From Leishmania mexicana MHOM/GT/2001/U1103 (Eukaryota > Euglenozoa > Kinetoplastea > Trypanosomatida > Trypanosomatidae), in contig NC_018338.1 of assembly GCF_000234665.1 (NCBI RefSeq), forward strand, positions 784,084-848,083: a stretch of 64,000 nt of DNA. The letters run 5' to 3'. The notes beneath the pieces were generated by a model that saw only the letters and a list, made by a program, of their open reading frames with translations, was not told the origin of the DNA and did not search any database. This document shows positions 31,348-42,041 of the stretch, piece by piece. The position numbers were made by a program, and so were the translations under genes. Position 1 is the stretch's first letter; each line of letters begins with the position of its first letter.

Positions 31348-31362
31348 AACATGTGCAAGTAG
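31084..31362 (+). CDS. KMP-11: Kinetoplastid membrane protein 11, copy 1 (variant C-terminus)
   Basis: 92 aa, the standard KMP-11 length: two amphipathic helices rich in Lys, Glu, His and Phe. KMP-11 is an abundant kinetoplastid surface/pellicle and flagellum-associated protein, involved in cytokinesis in T. brucei and a well-known antigen in Leishmania. This copy is identical to copy 3 up to residue 88, then ends AAQNMCK where the other two end AAQYPSK (Y89N, P90M, S91C). It therefore carries a cysteine that the other two copies lack, and it stops with TAG rather than TAA. Its 3' UTR is unrelated to those of the other copies, so its stage regulation may differ. Confidence 0.97.
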   Translation: MATTYEEFSAKLDRLDEEFNRKMQEQNAKFFADKPDESTLSPEMKEHYEKFERMIKEHTDKFNKKMHEHSEHFKQKFAELLEQQKAAQNMCK

Positions 31363-34099
31363 CACTCGAAACGGTTAAGCGACTCGCACCACGCCGGATA
31401 CCACCAAGAGTGGCACATATGTGTATGTCGAAGTTTTGCGTGGGACTTTCGGGCAGGGGAAGAGGTCGAAGGCGAAGAAACACCGGCGATTTGCTTCGGA
31501 AGTCAGTGACGAAGAAGACAGTGCTGCATCGAGAGGCGGGGACGGGGTTTGATGAGCGTCACAGAATTTAGAAGCGTAGCGGTATGCGTGCCTGCCGTTG
31601 TGGGCGTAGGGGAAGGCGTTTGCCACAGGCGTCACTCGTGTGCCCACGAACGGTATGTGTGTGTCTGTCCGGCCGGCGCGTGGATGCGTGGATAATGCGG
31701 ATCAGCGCAGGGAACTGGATAGCAGTTGTGGGGAAGAGATGATGAGCGCAGGTGAAAGTGTGCGTCGCCTCCCGACCTTCTCTCTGAAGCTTTCCATTGA
31801 AACAATCTCTACGCTTGTGTGCGCACACGCCCGCTTGTGGTCGTGGCGTATCCGAGGCCATGCCGATAGAGGAGTGAGGTGGAACCGTGCAATGTTGAAG
31901 GTTTCTTGTTTTCTCGACGTGCACCGCTTTTCCTTATCGTATTCTCTCATATTCATGAATTGGTCAAAGGCCCGGGGAACGCAGTGAGGCAAACGGTGCG
32001 GTGGTGAAGCCGCCTGGTTGCGTCTGTTTACCTTCTCTTGTACTCTGTTGCCATCTGCGTTCCCGTCCCCTGCGCTCTGCTGCCCTTTTGCCGTGTACAT
32101 GCTCTACCGTCAACATGCTCACATCTCTAAAGTGTCAGTATCGGCGAGAGGAAACACGGAGCGGGCTCGGGTGAGAGGGAACTGCGAAAAGCGAACGGTT
32201 GCTCTCTGCTCTAGTCTTGGTAGAGTCTCCAAGTACAACTTACGTTGGCTCTGTGGTCACAGCATGCGTTGCGTTCAGTGCCTGTCATGGAACTTTGCCT
32301 GCGCGCACACCTTTCCATCTATATGGGACGTTTCTGTTTTTGAGCTATCTTGAGCCCCCCTGCACGCACGCACACACGGCGCGCTTCCCGACATCCCCTT
32401 ACTCATATTTCTTTTTTTTGTGGTTGTTTGGATTCGTCTTTCGACCCAGGCACCTTCTCCGAGGCGTGATGGCTGTCCCCGTGTTGAACCGCTCTTTTTC
32501 CTCGTCGTCTTTCCTGTCCGCTTGTATCCCCGCTGCGGACTTTTGTTTTTCATCGCCCTAGACTCCACTGTACACTTCCCCCTCCTCGACTTTCCCTTCT
32601 CTCTTATCTTTCAGCACACTCTCCCACACATACATGGACGAGGCCCGTAGAGCGTCGGAGAGAGTGCGCGCGGGGACTCTGAGAGAGAAGAGAGTGAAAG
32701 AAGAAGGCAAAGTCAAGGCCGGCACTCGGGAAAACATGAGGCGGGAGAAGAGAGTCCATACAGTGTGGTGCTTCTTCGGCAGATGAACATGCAGTGTGTT
32801 CCCGTCCCCCATCCCCACCCCTTTTTTTTCCACTCGTACACATACCCAAACGCGCATACGCGCGTGTATGTGTGGAGGATGGGCGGACAATGTCTGCACA
32901 TCACTCCTCGTATATTTTTGGTTACTTGCTGCCGCTACTCTTTCTAATATTACCATCTCCTCTCACGCTTTGCTTTGTGCCGTTAACTCAGCAAGTCTTC
33001 AAGAGAAAGCGCTGCGAAGAGCACGGTTACCAACCACACATACCTTGACGACCTTTTTTTTCGTGCTTCACACCCTTCTTCTCCACGCAGTTTGAAGTTG
33101 GCTTCCGTTACTCTCGCCTTCGGAGCGACGCTACTCTCGCTCATCCTCTTTCGTGCTCTCTCTTTCTCGATGCGTGTGAGTAATTTTCCTTTTTTATTTC
33201 CTGCTTCTTCATGCTTCCTGGACCTTCATTTATTTTTTTGTCTTGCTTATTACTCTCGCTCTGTGTTTTGCATCTCGCGCACTTCTCTCTCACTCTCCCT
33301 CTTGCTTCACTCTTCGACTGTGCTACCCCCCGTCTCTCGTACATCACCTAAACAACGACAACACACACGCACAAAGACCTCCCGAAAAAGGGGAAGAAAA
33401 GAAACAAAAGCGTAACTTGAACAACAGCGAAAAGGCGCGCCGCATCGAAGCCTGCGGACTTTCCCTAACCCGAAGGCACGTGCAAGCCTTCTTTCTTTTT
33501 CTTCGGCAAGTAGCCCAGAGATGGGGTTCTTGCGGCGTGGGAACCCCCTCCTGTTCCCCTTCCTCATGAACATGGCCCCCTGGTTCTCACCGCGTTATCT
33601 GGACATACAAAACTAGCAATGCATATGTACGAGAACGGACAGCGCCACATCTGCGACTACAACCTACTCTTTCCTCCCCCTGTTTACATATTTCTTTGGT
33701 GTTCTTGCGGTGCTCTGTGCCCTACTGCCCTCTTCGCATACTTCTCTGGACGGCTCCTTGCCTCCCTAAACACACGAATACACATTGAACGATAAAACAC
33801 ACCTCCGCCTCTCTTACATACCCATACACGTGCCATACCGTTGTCCGTGTGTGCTGATGTCCTTGACGCGGTCCTCGCTGGCCGTTCCCCAACACAATCC
33901 TGATCTCTAATTCGCCAACCGACGGACACCGGCCAAGCAGACCTTTGAACCAACGCTGTTAACCCAAGCCCACACGTCTTCTACTTTTTCTTCCTTCCAC
34001 GTTTTCTGTTTGCCTTCCGATTGTCGCTCAAGGTGCGCACACCACCCTCTCCTTTCACGCGCTCAACTTTTACTTCCACCCCCCTTCCCCGCGTAAGCC
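31363..34099 (+). other. Spacer between KMP-11 copies 1 and 2
   Basis: The 3' UTR of copy 1 and the upstream flank of copy 2. No coding signal. T-rich tracts around 32400-32520 and 33055-33250. The last ~290 bases repeat the copy 1 upstream flank. Confidence 0.65.
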
Positions 34100-34363
34100 A
34101 TGGCCACCACGTACGAGGAGTTTTCGGCGAAGCTGGACCGCCTGGATGAGGAGTTCAACCGGAAGATGCAGGAGCAGAACGCCAAGTTCTTTGCGGACAA
34201 GCCGGATGAGTCGACGCTGTCGCCCGAGATGAAGGAGCACTACGAGAAGTTCGAGCGCATGACCAAGGAGCACACAGACAAGTTCAACAAGAAGATGCAC
34301 GAGCACTCGGAGCACTTCAAGCAGAAGTTCGCCGAGCTGCTTGAGCAGCAGAAGGCTGCGCAG
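33813..34363 (+). repeat. KMP-11 repeat unit, copy 2
   Basis: Matches 30799-31347 almost base for base, with the 2-nt leader indel. From 34038 to 34388 it also matches copy 3 (36001-36350). Confidence 0.9.
34021..34032 (+). promoter_or_regulatory. Candidate spliced-leader acceptor, KMP-11 copy 2
   Basis: Same sequence context as copy 1, with AG at 34031-34032, 67 nt before the ATG at 34100. Confidence 0.5.
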
Positions 34364-34378
34364 TACCCGTCCAAGTAA
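34100..34378 (+). CDS. KMP-11: Kinetoplastid membrane protein 11, copy 2
   Basis: 92 aa, with the canonical AAQYPSK end and TAA stop. It differs from copies 1 and 3 by one residue in the middle, I55T (MTKEH instead of MIKEH). It shares its 5' flank with copy 1 and its last codons plus ten 3' UTR bases with copy 3, so it looks like a mosaic of the other two. Role as for copy 1. Confidence 0.97.
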   Translation: MATTYEEFSAKLDRLDEEFNRKMQEQNAKFFADKPDESTLSPEMKEHYEKFERMTKEHTDKFNKKMHEHSEHFKQKFAELLEQQKAAQYPSK

Positions 34379-36061
34379 GTCTGACAGCGTGGGCAAAGCC
34401 ACTGTAGGGTGAGATTCGGTGTCTTTTGTATATAAAGACGCCGATCAGCCTCACCTTTTTGCGTGTTCGCGGTTTTATTTTCCTCCCTTTCCCCCTCTCT
34501 TCTCGTGCTGCATTGTGTGTTGAGTCGCGTGCTCGATACATGCCCAGAGGTAGCCTTGTTACCACCCCTGTCTCGCTCGTTGTTCCTGCCTTCGTATGAA
34601 CCTCTCCCTTGTTCTTCAGCTATTCGTCAGCTTGTGTAGTAGGGAGGGTTTAGAGAGAAAGCGGAGGCGAAGGACATGCCCAGTGACGACGTGCACGCGT
34701 GCGCATGCTTCTGTACGCGGTCGTTTCCATGTAAGCGCGCGCTTGCCGCAGGAGGTGGCCGTTCAAGGCTGTCAAGTGGGCTCAACAGGCTACACACACA
34801 CCATCAATGCAGTTATGTATACAGTGATGAAAGGGGGAGGGCGAAATCTACCACCTAAAGAAAAAAAAACATTAGACGAGAGAATGGAGAGTTTTTGTGC
34901 GTTCGTTTTTAGTGCGTGCGCGTGTTCGTGAAGATTCTGTGCGTTGCTGTTTTGGTGTACTGTTGCGTGCAGGACAGGACACACCGAGCTGTGCAGCGCA
35001 AGCGCAGTGACGCGGAGCGTACTCGCCATCATGTATTTGTTTTTGTGACAAACCACTAAGAAAAGGCAAAGGAAGAACACAAAAGAAGCAAGTGATACCG
35101 ATCATCAAGAGACCATGAGTGCGTGCCATTTAGCCGAAATCGGATTGTGGCTGAAGGAGGCACTGGAACGGCATGATCAACGAGTAGCGGCGTGTGCGGG
35201 GCTATGCGTGTGTGGGGGTGGCTCTCTCTTTCGTCCTCTCGTGATGGAGACAGGGATGCCGCCAGTGCATACGGTCACGCGAGGCGAGGGAGCATGGCTT
35301 GTGAGGTCCCAGGGAGGCGACGAAAAAGAAAGGCCCAGCTGCCTTTTTTTTCCTGTTCGTTCGCGGTGTTGCACAGGCATTGATGCAGCGCTGTTTCCCC
35401 CCCCCCCCCCGCCAAACAGCTCTTGTTGCGCTCGCTTATCGTGACCCCACCCCCTCCGCTTTCATCCTTTCCATCCTGACTCATCTCGGCATGAGTGTGG
35501 GGTGTGAGGTGGGAACAAGTGTACAGAAAAGGGTATCGCCAAACGCTGTGGCAGGATACCTTTTTTTTCCGTTACGACCGCTCCTCGGCCAACCGGTGCG
35601 CTGTACCCTTTTGCTGCCGCTCTCACTCCTTGTCCTTGGAGCGCTTCCTTGCACCTCGTCTTTCGTACTCTTCGCCTGCTGTAATCCTTTGACTTCTACG
35701 TGTGCGCCTCTCTGCTTACTTTCCCCGTTCCTTACTCTTCGCTTCCGTGTGCGCTGCGGCCGGCCCCCACTCGTGTTTGCCAAACCGCCTGTCAATACGC
35801 GCGTCGGTGCATGTGCCTCTGTTTGCGACGCGCGCACCAACACGCAACCCTCACAAACACAAAACCGCTTCATTTCGCGCTCTCTGCTCACAACGCATTC
35901 TCCTTTCACAACCACCGTATCACGCACATCGGCGCACGTGTGTAGTTTCGAGTATTCCCCCGCTCTCATTTTCGTCACCTATCCATTTAACCCACACCAA
36001 CACACCACCCTCTCCTTTCACGCGCTCGACTTTTACTTCCACCCCCTTCCCCGCGTAAGCC
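34379..36061 (+). other. Spacer between KMP-11 copies 2 and 3
   Basis: No credible gene. A frame open from 35380 across the start of copy 3 is Leu/Ser/Thr/Pro-rich, as expected from the pyrimidine leader. A C14 run lies at 35397-35410. The leader of copy 3 is unlike that of copies 1 and 2 except for the last ~61 bases before the ATG. Confidence 0.6.
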
Positions 36062-36350
36062 ATGGCCACCACGTACGAGGAGTTTTCGGCGAAGCTGGAC
36101 CGCCTGGATGAGGAGTTCAACCGGAAGATGCAGGAGCAGAACGCCAAGTTCTTTGCGGACAAGCCGGATGAGTCGACGCTGTCGCCCGAGATGAAGGAGC
36201 ACTACGAGAAGTTCGAGCGCATGATCAAGGAGCACACAGACAAGTTCAACAAGAAGATGCACGAGCACTCGGAGCACTTCAAGCAGAAGTTCGCCGAGCT
36301 GCTTGAGCAGCAGAAGGCTGCGCAGTACCCGTCCAAGTAAGTCTGACAGC
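36001..36350 (+). repeat. KMP-11 repeat core, copy 3
   Basis: Matches 34038-34388 from the last ~61 leader bases through the CDS to GTCTGACAGC just after the stop; both flanks then diverge sharply. Confidence 0.9.
36062..36340 (+). CDS. KMP-11: Kinetoplastid membrane protein 11, copy 3
   Basis: 92 aa, with I55 and the canonical AAQYPSK C-terminus; TAA stop. It seems the reference-type sequence of the array. The upstream leader differs from copies 1 and 2, so it must use another spliced-leader acceptor, and its 3' UTR is unique after the first ten bases. Three copies with different UTRs suggest different expression per copy, which is inference. Confidence 0.97.
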   Translation: MATTYEEFSAKLDRLDEEFNRKMQEQNAKFFADKPDESTLSPEMKEHYEKFERMIKEHTDKFNKKMHEHSEHFKQKFAELLEQQKAAQYPSK

Positions 36351-37918
36351 CAAGCTACTTGATTTCATAGAAACAGGAAGATAGTCGAGAAGAAGCGTGT
36401 AGGCATGCTGGGGTAGCGTGCAGCTAGACGTGCGGGGAGGGCGGGGCTGAGGAACTGGGAAGAGGGGCAGACATGTTGGAGGAGAGGCGCTGTCGGTGTA
36501 GGCGGGTAGGTGATAGGAGCTTGGATTGCACCGCCTGTATGTCATGAATACCGGCATGATAGCATACTGGAGATTATCGGTGCGCAACTCACCTTCTTCC
36601 TCACCATCGTCCTCTACCACCTCATTTTTTTCTTGTTTCGCGTGCCTCGTCGTACTCCAGGATATCCCTCCTCTTCCCCCACCTCTCCTTTCCGTCATGC
36701 ATCGTTCTGCGTCCTTTACCGCGTATCGACCGTACCCGCCTCGCTCTCCACTCCTCTCCTTCCCTCCTTGCGACTTCTTCCCTTCACCCGCCTTCGTTTA
36801 TTTATTTATATATTTACACCCCCTTTTTCTTCTTCCTTGTACGCCTTTTCTCTTTCGCATTGACCTCTTCCTTCTCTCCTCCTTCTTTGGTTTGTTCGTT
36901 ACACCGCTTGCGTGTATGTAATCTTCGATTTGTTTTGTTATTGATTTCTTCTTGCTTCTTCGCCTCTCTATTCTGGAGGTCCAAGAACGAAAGAAAAAAA
37001 AGAAAATACATGTATACATATATATATGTGTGTGTGTGTGTGTGTGCATGCCCCCCCCCCCCCCACACACACACATGCAGCTAGCAAGCCCCACGGCACG
37101 TTTTCCCTTCCGTGGAAACGAGTGACGATCGAAAGACAGGGGGAGGGGGAGGGGACTACTCAACTAGCCACTCTGTTGTTTCATGGGCGGCTCTCTTGTC
37201 TCGTCTCGTTCTCTCGCGCATCGGGAGTGGTCGACAGGGTCTGGGATGCATGCGGGTGCGCAACACATTTTTTTCTCCCCTCCCCTCGCCTCCCCTCCTC
37301 CTTCCCCTTCTGCACTCGGGCCTCGAAGATCTCAAGAGCGAGAGACTTGGGGGAGGCGTTGTAGGGGGAAGGGGAGCTTCGCTGGCAAAGGGTTTCTTCC
37401 ACAGCGCGGTGCGTCCACCCGGGGTGGCCTTTGTGCTCCGCCCCGCTTCCGCACTACCGCCCGTGGTGCTTTTTTTTGTATCCAAAAAGCCTATGCTCTC
37501 TCCCTGCGTTGCTGGCACCATCAGTAGTAGCCGCCGCCACTCCGGTCCTGGCCCTTTCCCACTGCGTCTGTCATTTTTCTCTCTCTGCACCTCTGTCGCT
37601 TCCACGGCGTTGTGTGCACACTTGCTTACATTTGGGTGCATGTCCGTGTGCGCGTGTGCTTGACCCTCAACGCGCTTTTTTTTCGCGTCCCACTGAGAAG
37701 AGCCGCTTTGTTCTCGTAGCCGTGCCGGCTTCTGTTCACCGGGGTAGGCGCGTCCCTCGTTCCGCCGTTGACGGCAATTCCAGAGAGGCTGAAACCTTGG
37801 TTTTCTTCTGTTGAGGGGGTTGCGCCTGAGAGGCGTTTGCCCACACGCGCACTGATACAACGTCACTCACACACGTCTAGGCTGCACCCACAGCGAGTCT
37901 TCACTCTTCATTGTAGCA
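36341..37918 (+). other. Spacer after KMP-11 copy 3
   Basis: No coding signal. Pyrimidine-rich DNA at 36590-36900, a compound microsatellite at 37018-37076, and a T/C stretch at 37650-37692 followed by AG at 37696-37697, a possible acceptor for the next gene; AGs nearer its ATG exist, for example at about 37880. Confidence 0.6.
37018..37076 (+). repeat. Compound microsatellite TA/GT, C14, CA
   Basis: A short TA run and a GT run of about nine units are followed by CATG, C14 (37051-37064) and a CA run. The GT and CA arms are complementary and could fold into a hairpin with a C-rich loop. Confidence 0.85.
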
Positions 37919-38794
37919 ATGCTGCGAAGTTGCCGTGCCTTTCGATTCCGCATGAAGTGCGGGAGCATGTACATCGACTACAAGATCATGTCCCGCAACC
38001 ATCGTCGCTCGATTCGCGTAGAGGATGCCCTAGTCGACCCCCTCCTGCCCACGACGGTAGTGCCGCTACATTGGTTGGAACAGCTTCGGTGCCCATCAAC
38101 GCGCCTTCTCACGGGCTACCACACGGAGGAGGCGGTGTATGCAAAGCCGAACTACGGCGATCGTGTGAGTCGCACTCCTGCGCTGTTGTCTTCGTCCGAT
38201 GCGGCAGCCAAGACGGCAGACAACGGCGCTCACGCCAACGCGATCCGGGCGGGGCCAGTGGTGCTCTACATCACTGGACAGAGCATCCCCGTAGTGTTGA
38301 ACCCTCTTTTCGTGCAGCCGGACGAGTGGGGTCTCACTCCGCTGAACGGGGAATGGGACCTTCGCATCGGGATGGATGCCATTGAGCAGTGCTCCCTGTA
38401 CGCCGAGCTCCGCCCGGGTGGGCTGCTGTATTCGAAGCTGCCGCACGCAAGCCTCGCAGAGGCGATGGAACCGGTTCAGGACACTCTCAAGCGCTACGGC
38501 ATGAGGTGCGGGTTGGCGGAGTCGCCGCTGGTGCCACGACCGTGGACACGCATGCGCTACATGTTTATTGATGAGCTGCAGCGCGGACAAAAGATGACTG
38601 AGTTCGTAGGGTACAACCCGCGCAGCGGGACTCAGTGGCGCTTCTCGCAGCACACAAAGTACTTCCGCACGGGCATATGGCGCGAGACCATCCGCCGAAA
38701 CGAGATGAACGATGGACTGCACGCGCACAGCAGCTGGCAAAAGTCGCCGCAGCAGGCGGTTCCGGAGATTAGCTTTCTCGCACCCTACCCGTAG
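37919..38794 (+). CDS. Hypothetical basic protein, probably mitochondrial, 291 aa
   Basis: ATG 37919 to TAG. The N-terminus (MLRSCRAFRFRMKCG) is rich in Arg with no acidic residues in the first 18 positions, which fits a trypanosomatid mitochondrial import signal. The body has a strand-rich central part around WGLTPLNGEWDLRIG and a basic, aromatic C-terminal half (RMRYMFIDELQRG, then WRFSQHTKYFRTGIWRETIRRNEM). No enzyme motif is visible. Size, basicity and targeting would suit a kinetoplastid-specific mitoribosomal or mitochondrial RNA-processing protein, but that is a guess. Confidence 0.87.
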   Translation: MLRSCRAFRFRMKCGSMYIDYKIMSRNHRRSIRVEDALVDPLLPTTVVPLHWLEQLRCPSTRLLTGYHTEEAVYAKPNYGDRVSRTPALLSSSDAAAKTADNGAHANAIRAGPVVLYITGQSIPVVLNPLFVQPDEWGLTPLNGEWDLRIGMDAIEQCSLYAELRPGGLLYSKLPHASLAEAMEPVQDTLKRYGMRCGLAESPLVPRPWTRMRYMFIDELQRGQKMTEFVGYNPRSGTQWRFSQHTKYFRTGIWRETIRRNEMNDGLHAHSSWQKSPQQAVPEISFLAPYP

Positions 38795-39957
38795 CCGCGG
38801 CGATCGTCGATGGGAGGGAGTGCTGCGGCTGTGGTCACGGAGCATGACACGATCCGGAGGCAGAGGTCAAAAAAGGGGGCTGAAAATAGGTGTTGCGCGG
38901 GTACTACCGAAAAGCGAGCACACCTCTCTATGTTTGGGCTTTGTTTCTCTGCATCTCGAAGACCACCCCCTCGCCGGTGTGTTTGTTCGCTCTTTCGCAT
39001 TACCAGTAATCGGGCTCGTGTACGCTGCTTGCTGTAGCAACGGCTTGCCACGTGTATGTGTGCGCGTGCGTGCAATGCTCTAGCACTAACGCACGTGTAC
39101 GGGAGGTATCGGTGAAGAGATGCTGGAAAGACAGAACAAAAAAAAATAGCGAATTCGGGGCGCGTGAGAGAAAGTGTGTGTGCGAAGGTAAGGACTTGTG
39201 CTTCATAGCAGGCAGCTATTCACGTCAACGCCTGACGTCTCTATTACACCTCCCCTCCCCCCACCGGCAAACTTCTCTCTCTGCGCGCTTTTGTTTCTCC
39301 GCCTCTGTCTTGTGTTGTTGCTGATTGTGTGTGCGTGTGCGCGCGTCAGCTCATAACGGGCCACATGGTCTTTGTGTTCTTCGCCCCCCCTCCCTTCCAT
39401 TTCAGCGAAGAGGGCAGACAGCGAAAAGCGAAGACGATCGCTCAATGCGTAAAGCAGGGCCTGGGCTGTACACGTTGCAGTGGCCGCCTTGTCTGAGAGA
39501 GCCACATGACTGCAGCCAGCAGCTTCACAGTTTTGCGGAGGGAGCTGGTGAGGAGCCATCCATGACGGCGGCCTTTGCTGGCCAGGCCTCATCCTCCGTC
39601 TTGTTTGCGTGTACGATGGGGTGAGGAAGGGCGCCACGCTTCTCGAACGGCGTTGCTGTCGTTGTCTTCTCTTGCCGAAAAAAAAGAAAAAAAACAGCCG
39701 CACATGAGGATGTGCTCAGTGGCTACCTTTACGGTCTTTCCTCCGCCCGCACTCTGCCCGCTTCTCACCTCTCCATCTGTTTTTGCTCTGTTCTTATTTT
39801 TTTTTGGTGGCTCTCTGCTGCGTTGACCCCCGCTGCTCGCGCGGAGCAACCGCAGTGAGGAGGAGGGAATACTACGAAAAAAAAGGACTTGCCGAGGACA
39901 CGGCGGAGGACAGAGTTGCGCACTCTCTTATCTGCCAAAGCCCTGCCTCGGCGTTCC
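38795..39957 (+). other. Intergenic spacer
   Basis: No coding signal. A T/C tract at about 39768-39812 and the AG at 39845-39846 give a plausible acceptor about 112 nt before the next ATG. Confidence 0.55.
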
Positions 39958-41517
39958 ATGTCCTTGTACACTTCATCCACACACCAATGTGGGCGGCAAC
40001 TGACTCAGTTGGGCTTTGCAGGACCTCAGCGACGTGGTGTTAGCACACTCACAGGAGTGCGGCGGCAACAATCACCGATTTCACTACGAGGCCGTCGCTA
40101 CTCAAAGAGTAAGGGCACTGGTGCAGCATCGGCGTCCTCGAAGCGAAACCTTCTGTCGCCATTCGGACATGTTCTTCAGGGCTCATCGCGTGGCCCACAA
40201 GGCCTTTTCGTGGAGCCGCTAGAGGCGTGGCTTTCCGTGCTCGCAGACTCCGTTCCCTTTTACAAGGACTGTCTCGTGATTTGCCCTTCCACCGCATCAG
40301 ACGGGCAGGTTCGGCGCGTGTGGAACCGCTGTCGGCAGCATATCCCCGCTGCCCATGTCGGTGCACTGACGCCGCGCAAGTACAAGGGAGTCCAGACAGC
40401 CGCCGCAGATGCTGCCCAAACTCTGCTGTCTCTGCCGAACGGCACCTCCGAAGGTGATACAGCTGGTGTAGAACTACCGATGCCGCCGCCGGGCGCGTCG
40501 TTGGTGCCGCGCGGTGACGGTGGGGACCATCTTACGAGTGCTTCTACAGCTAGGATACCTTCCCTGTACTCGCCGCTCGAGCATGTTTCCCCGGGCTCTC
40601 TGGACCTCATTGTGTTACCAGGTAACGTGTTTGCCCATGAGATGCTCTTCGACGCACCGTGGCACTTATCCCTCGCACACCGCGCTCTGCGCCCGCACGG
40701 AGTCGTTGCGATCCTCGGGCACGTCGCGGAGGCAGGGGTCGCTGCGCCGGAGTGGGCGGCGACGGATGCGAGGGATTACATCGAGAGTACACACTTGGAT
40801 GCGCGAGAAACGCTGGGGCTGGCTGCCAGCGACGCTTCCAGAGAGCCGGGCACGGATGTCGAGCACGTGCGCCATCTGCGTCGTGCCGTCGAGGTACACG
40901 AGACACTGCGCTCCGGCCACGCCGACGTCTTCTTTCCTTTCCCTAGCGTGCGGCGTCGCTGGTTCACATCCGAGTACGCCCTCCAGCCCGCCCAGCTGGC
41001 GGCTCACTACCGCGCAACCCCGCTGTATCAAGCTCTCTACGGCTCCACGGGATCCTTGTGGTGGAACAAGATGCGGTTCAGAGCAGAGGTGCAACAGCGG
41101 CGGAGGACGGCTGCTTCGGCGGTGAGAGGCAATGAGGAGAGCTTTTTCGTCGATATTACAGGAGCCTCGCTGGATGGAACTGCTAGCTTGGGTCAGGGTA
41201 CCGAAGGTCATCTGGAGGACCTTGTTGCAGCGTGGTCGCCTCTCGGCGTGCGCCGTCGGCGCGGTATGAACGATCCGCTAGACATGCTGCAGGTCATTCT
41301 GGACGCCCACGTACCCACAGCCAGTGCCTCTGCTGCAAAGCCGCCGCTGCAGGTGCAACTGCACCACTTTGTGCTGACGTGCAGTGCGCGGAGCATGAAC
41401 GCGACACCGCTGTCGGAGGGGCGGGCAGGGTTGAACAGGAATCCATTTGCAGTGCTTGGGGGAAGGCAGTGTCTCTCTCTCCACGCCAGCGAAAGACCGA
41501 GGACGTCTGATGTGTGA
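39958..41517 (+). CDS. Methyltransferase-like protein, probably mitochondrial, 519 aa
   Basis: The frame is open from 39889 by a non-ATG codon; the first ATG is 39958 (MSLYTSSTHQ). Residues 1-55 are rich in Arg, Ser, Gln and Gly with almost no acidic residues, like a mitochondrial presequence. The part from about 90 to 340 resembles a class I SAM methyltransferase: LDLIVLPGNVFAHEM (D216) in the position of the motif-III/post-binding strand, then AHRALRPHGVVAILG (around 240-254), the typical RxLRPGG turn. The YALQPAQLAAHYR part recalls the trans-aconitate-methyltransferase group. The glycine-rich SAM loop is not evident; the matching strand reads LVICPSTASDG. Activity is therefore uncertain. 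The fold is my inference. Confidence 0.8.
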   Translation: MSLYTSSTHQCGRQLTQLGFAGPQRRGVSTLTGVRRQQSPISLRGRRYSKSKGTGAASASSKRNLLSPFGHVLQGSSRGPQGLFVEPLEAWLSVLADSVPFYKDCLVICPSTASDGQVRRVWNRCRQHIPAAHVGALTPRKYKGVQTAAADAAQTLLSLPNGTSEGDTAGVELPMPPPGASLVPRGDGGDHLTSASTARIPSLYSPLEHVSPGSLDLIVLPGNVFAHEMLFDAPWHLSLAHRALRPHGVVAILGHVAEAGVAAPEWAATDARDYIESTHLDARETLGLAASDASREPGTDVEHVRHLRRAVEVHETLRSGHADVFFPFPSVRRRWFTSEYALQPAQLAAHYRATPLYQALYGSTGSLWWNKMRFRAEVQQRRRTAASAVRGNEESFFVDITGASLDGTASLGQGTEGHLEDLVAAWSPLGVRRRRGMNDPLDMLQVILDAHVPTASASAAKPPLQVQLHHFVLTCSARSMNATPLSEGRAGLNRNPFAVLGGRQCLSLHASERPRTSDV

Positions 41518-42024
41518 TGGGTGTGTTTTCCACGATTTGTGGGACAGCGATGCGGCACACGAGCAAGTAAGTATATGTGTTACACGTGGTCCTGGGGGAG
41601 GGGGAGTGCTGATGCCCAGCAAATGCGGGATGCTACCACCCCAGGCGTCCGTCACACCCACACAGATGGTGCGCCGCCGCTGCTGTTGAATAGCCTCCTT
41701 CCAGACATGCTGTGTATGCGCTTCTCATCTTTTTTCGTGGCGGGCGAGGAGGAGGCGAAGATGGAAAACAAAAAAAAGATTAAAAAGACTGTGCGACAAC
41801 GCGCAACGGAAATCACGAGTGGGCGAAGAGGGTGCGGGTGGGATAATTGTGGCGGGGCACTCGGCTTGCCGTTGCTCTCTGTTTGGCGGATCGCCTCTCT
41901 CCCTCTTTTCAATACCTGTACACCATCCTTCTGCTCTTGGGCATAATCGTGACTCCTGCGCGCGCGCTCTCGATGCATCCGTTGCGTTAGTGTGGCATCG
42001 CGTCTCTCTCATAATGAGTGACTG

Positions 42025-42041
42025 CCCCCCCCCCCCCCCCC
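42025..42041 (+). repeat. C17 homopolymer
   Basis: Seventeen consecutive C in the spacer. A C14 run occurs at 35397-35410. Such runs are prone to length errors. Confidence 0.9.

Noticed and set aside
35380..36111. 243-codon frame overlapping the start of KMP-11 copy 3
   Set aside because: It runs through a C14 homopolymer and pyrimidine leader and ends out of frame inside the KMP-11 gene.
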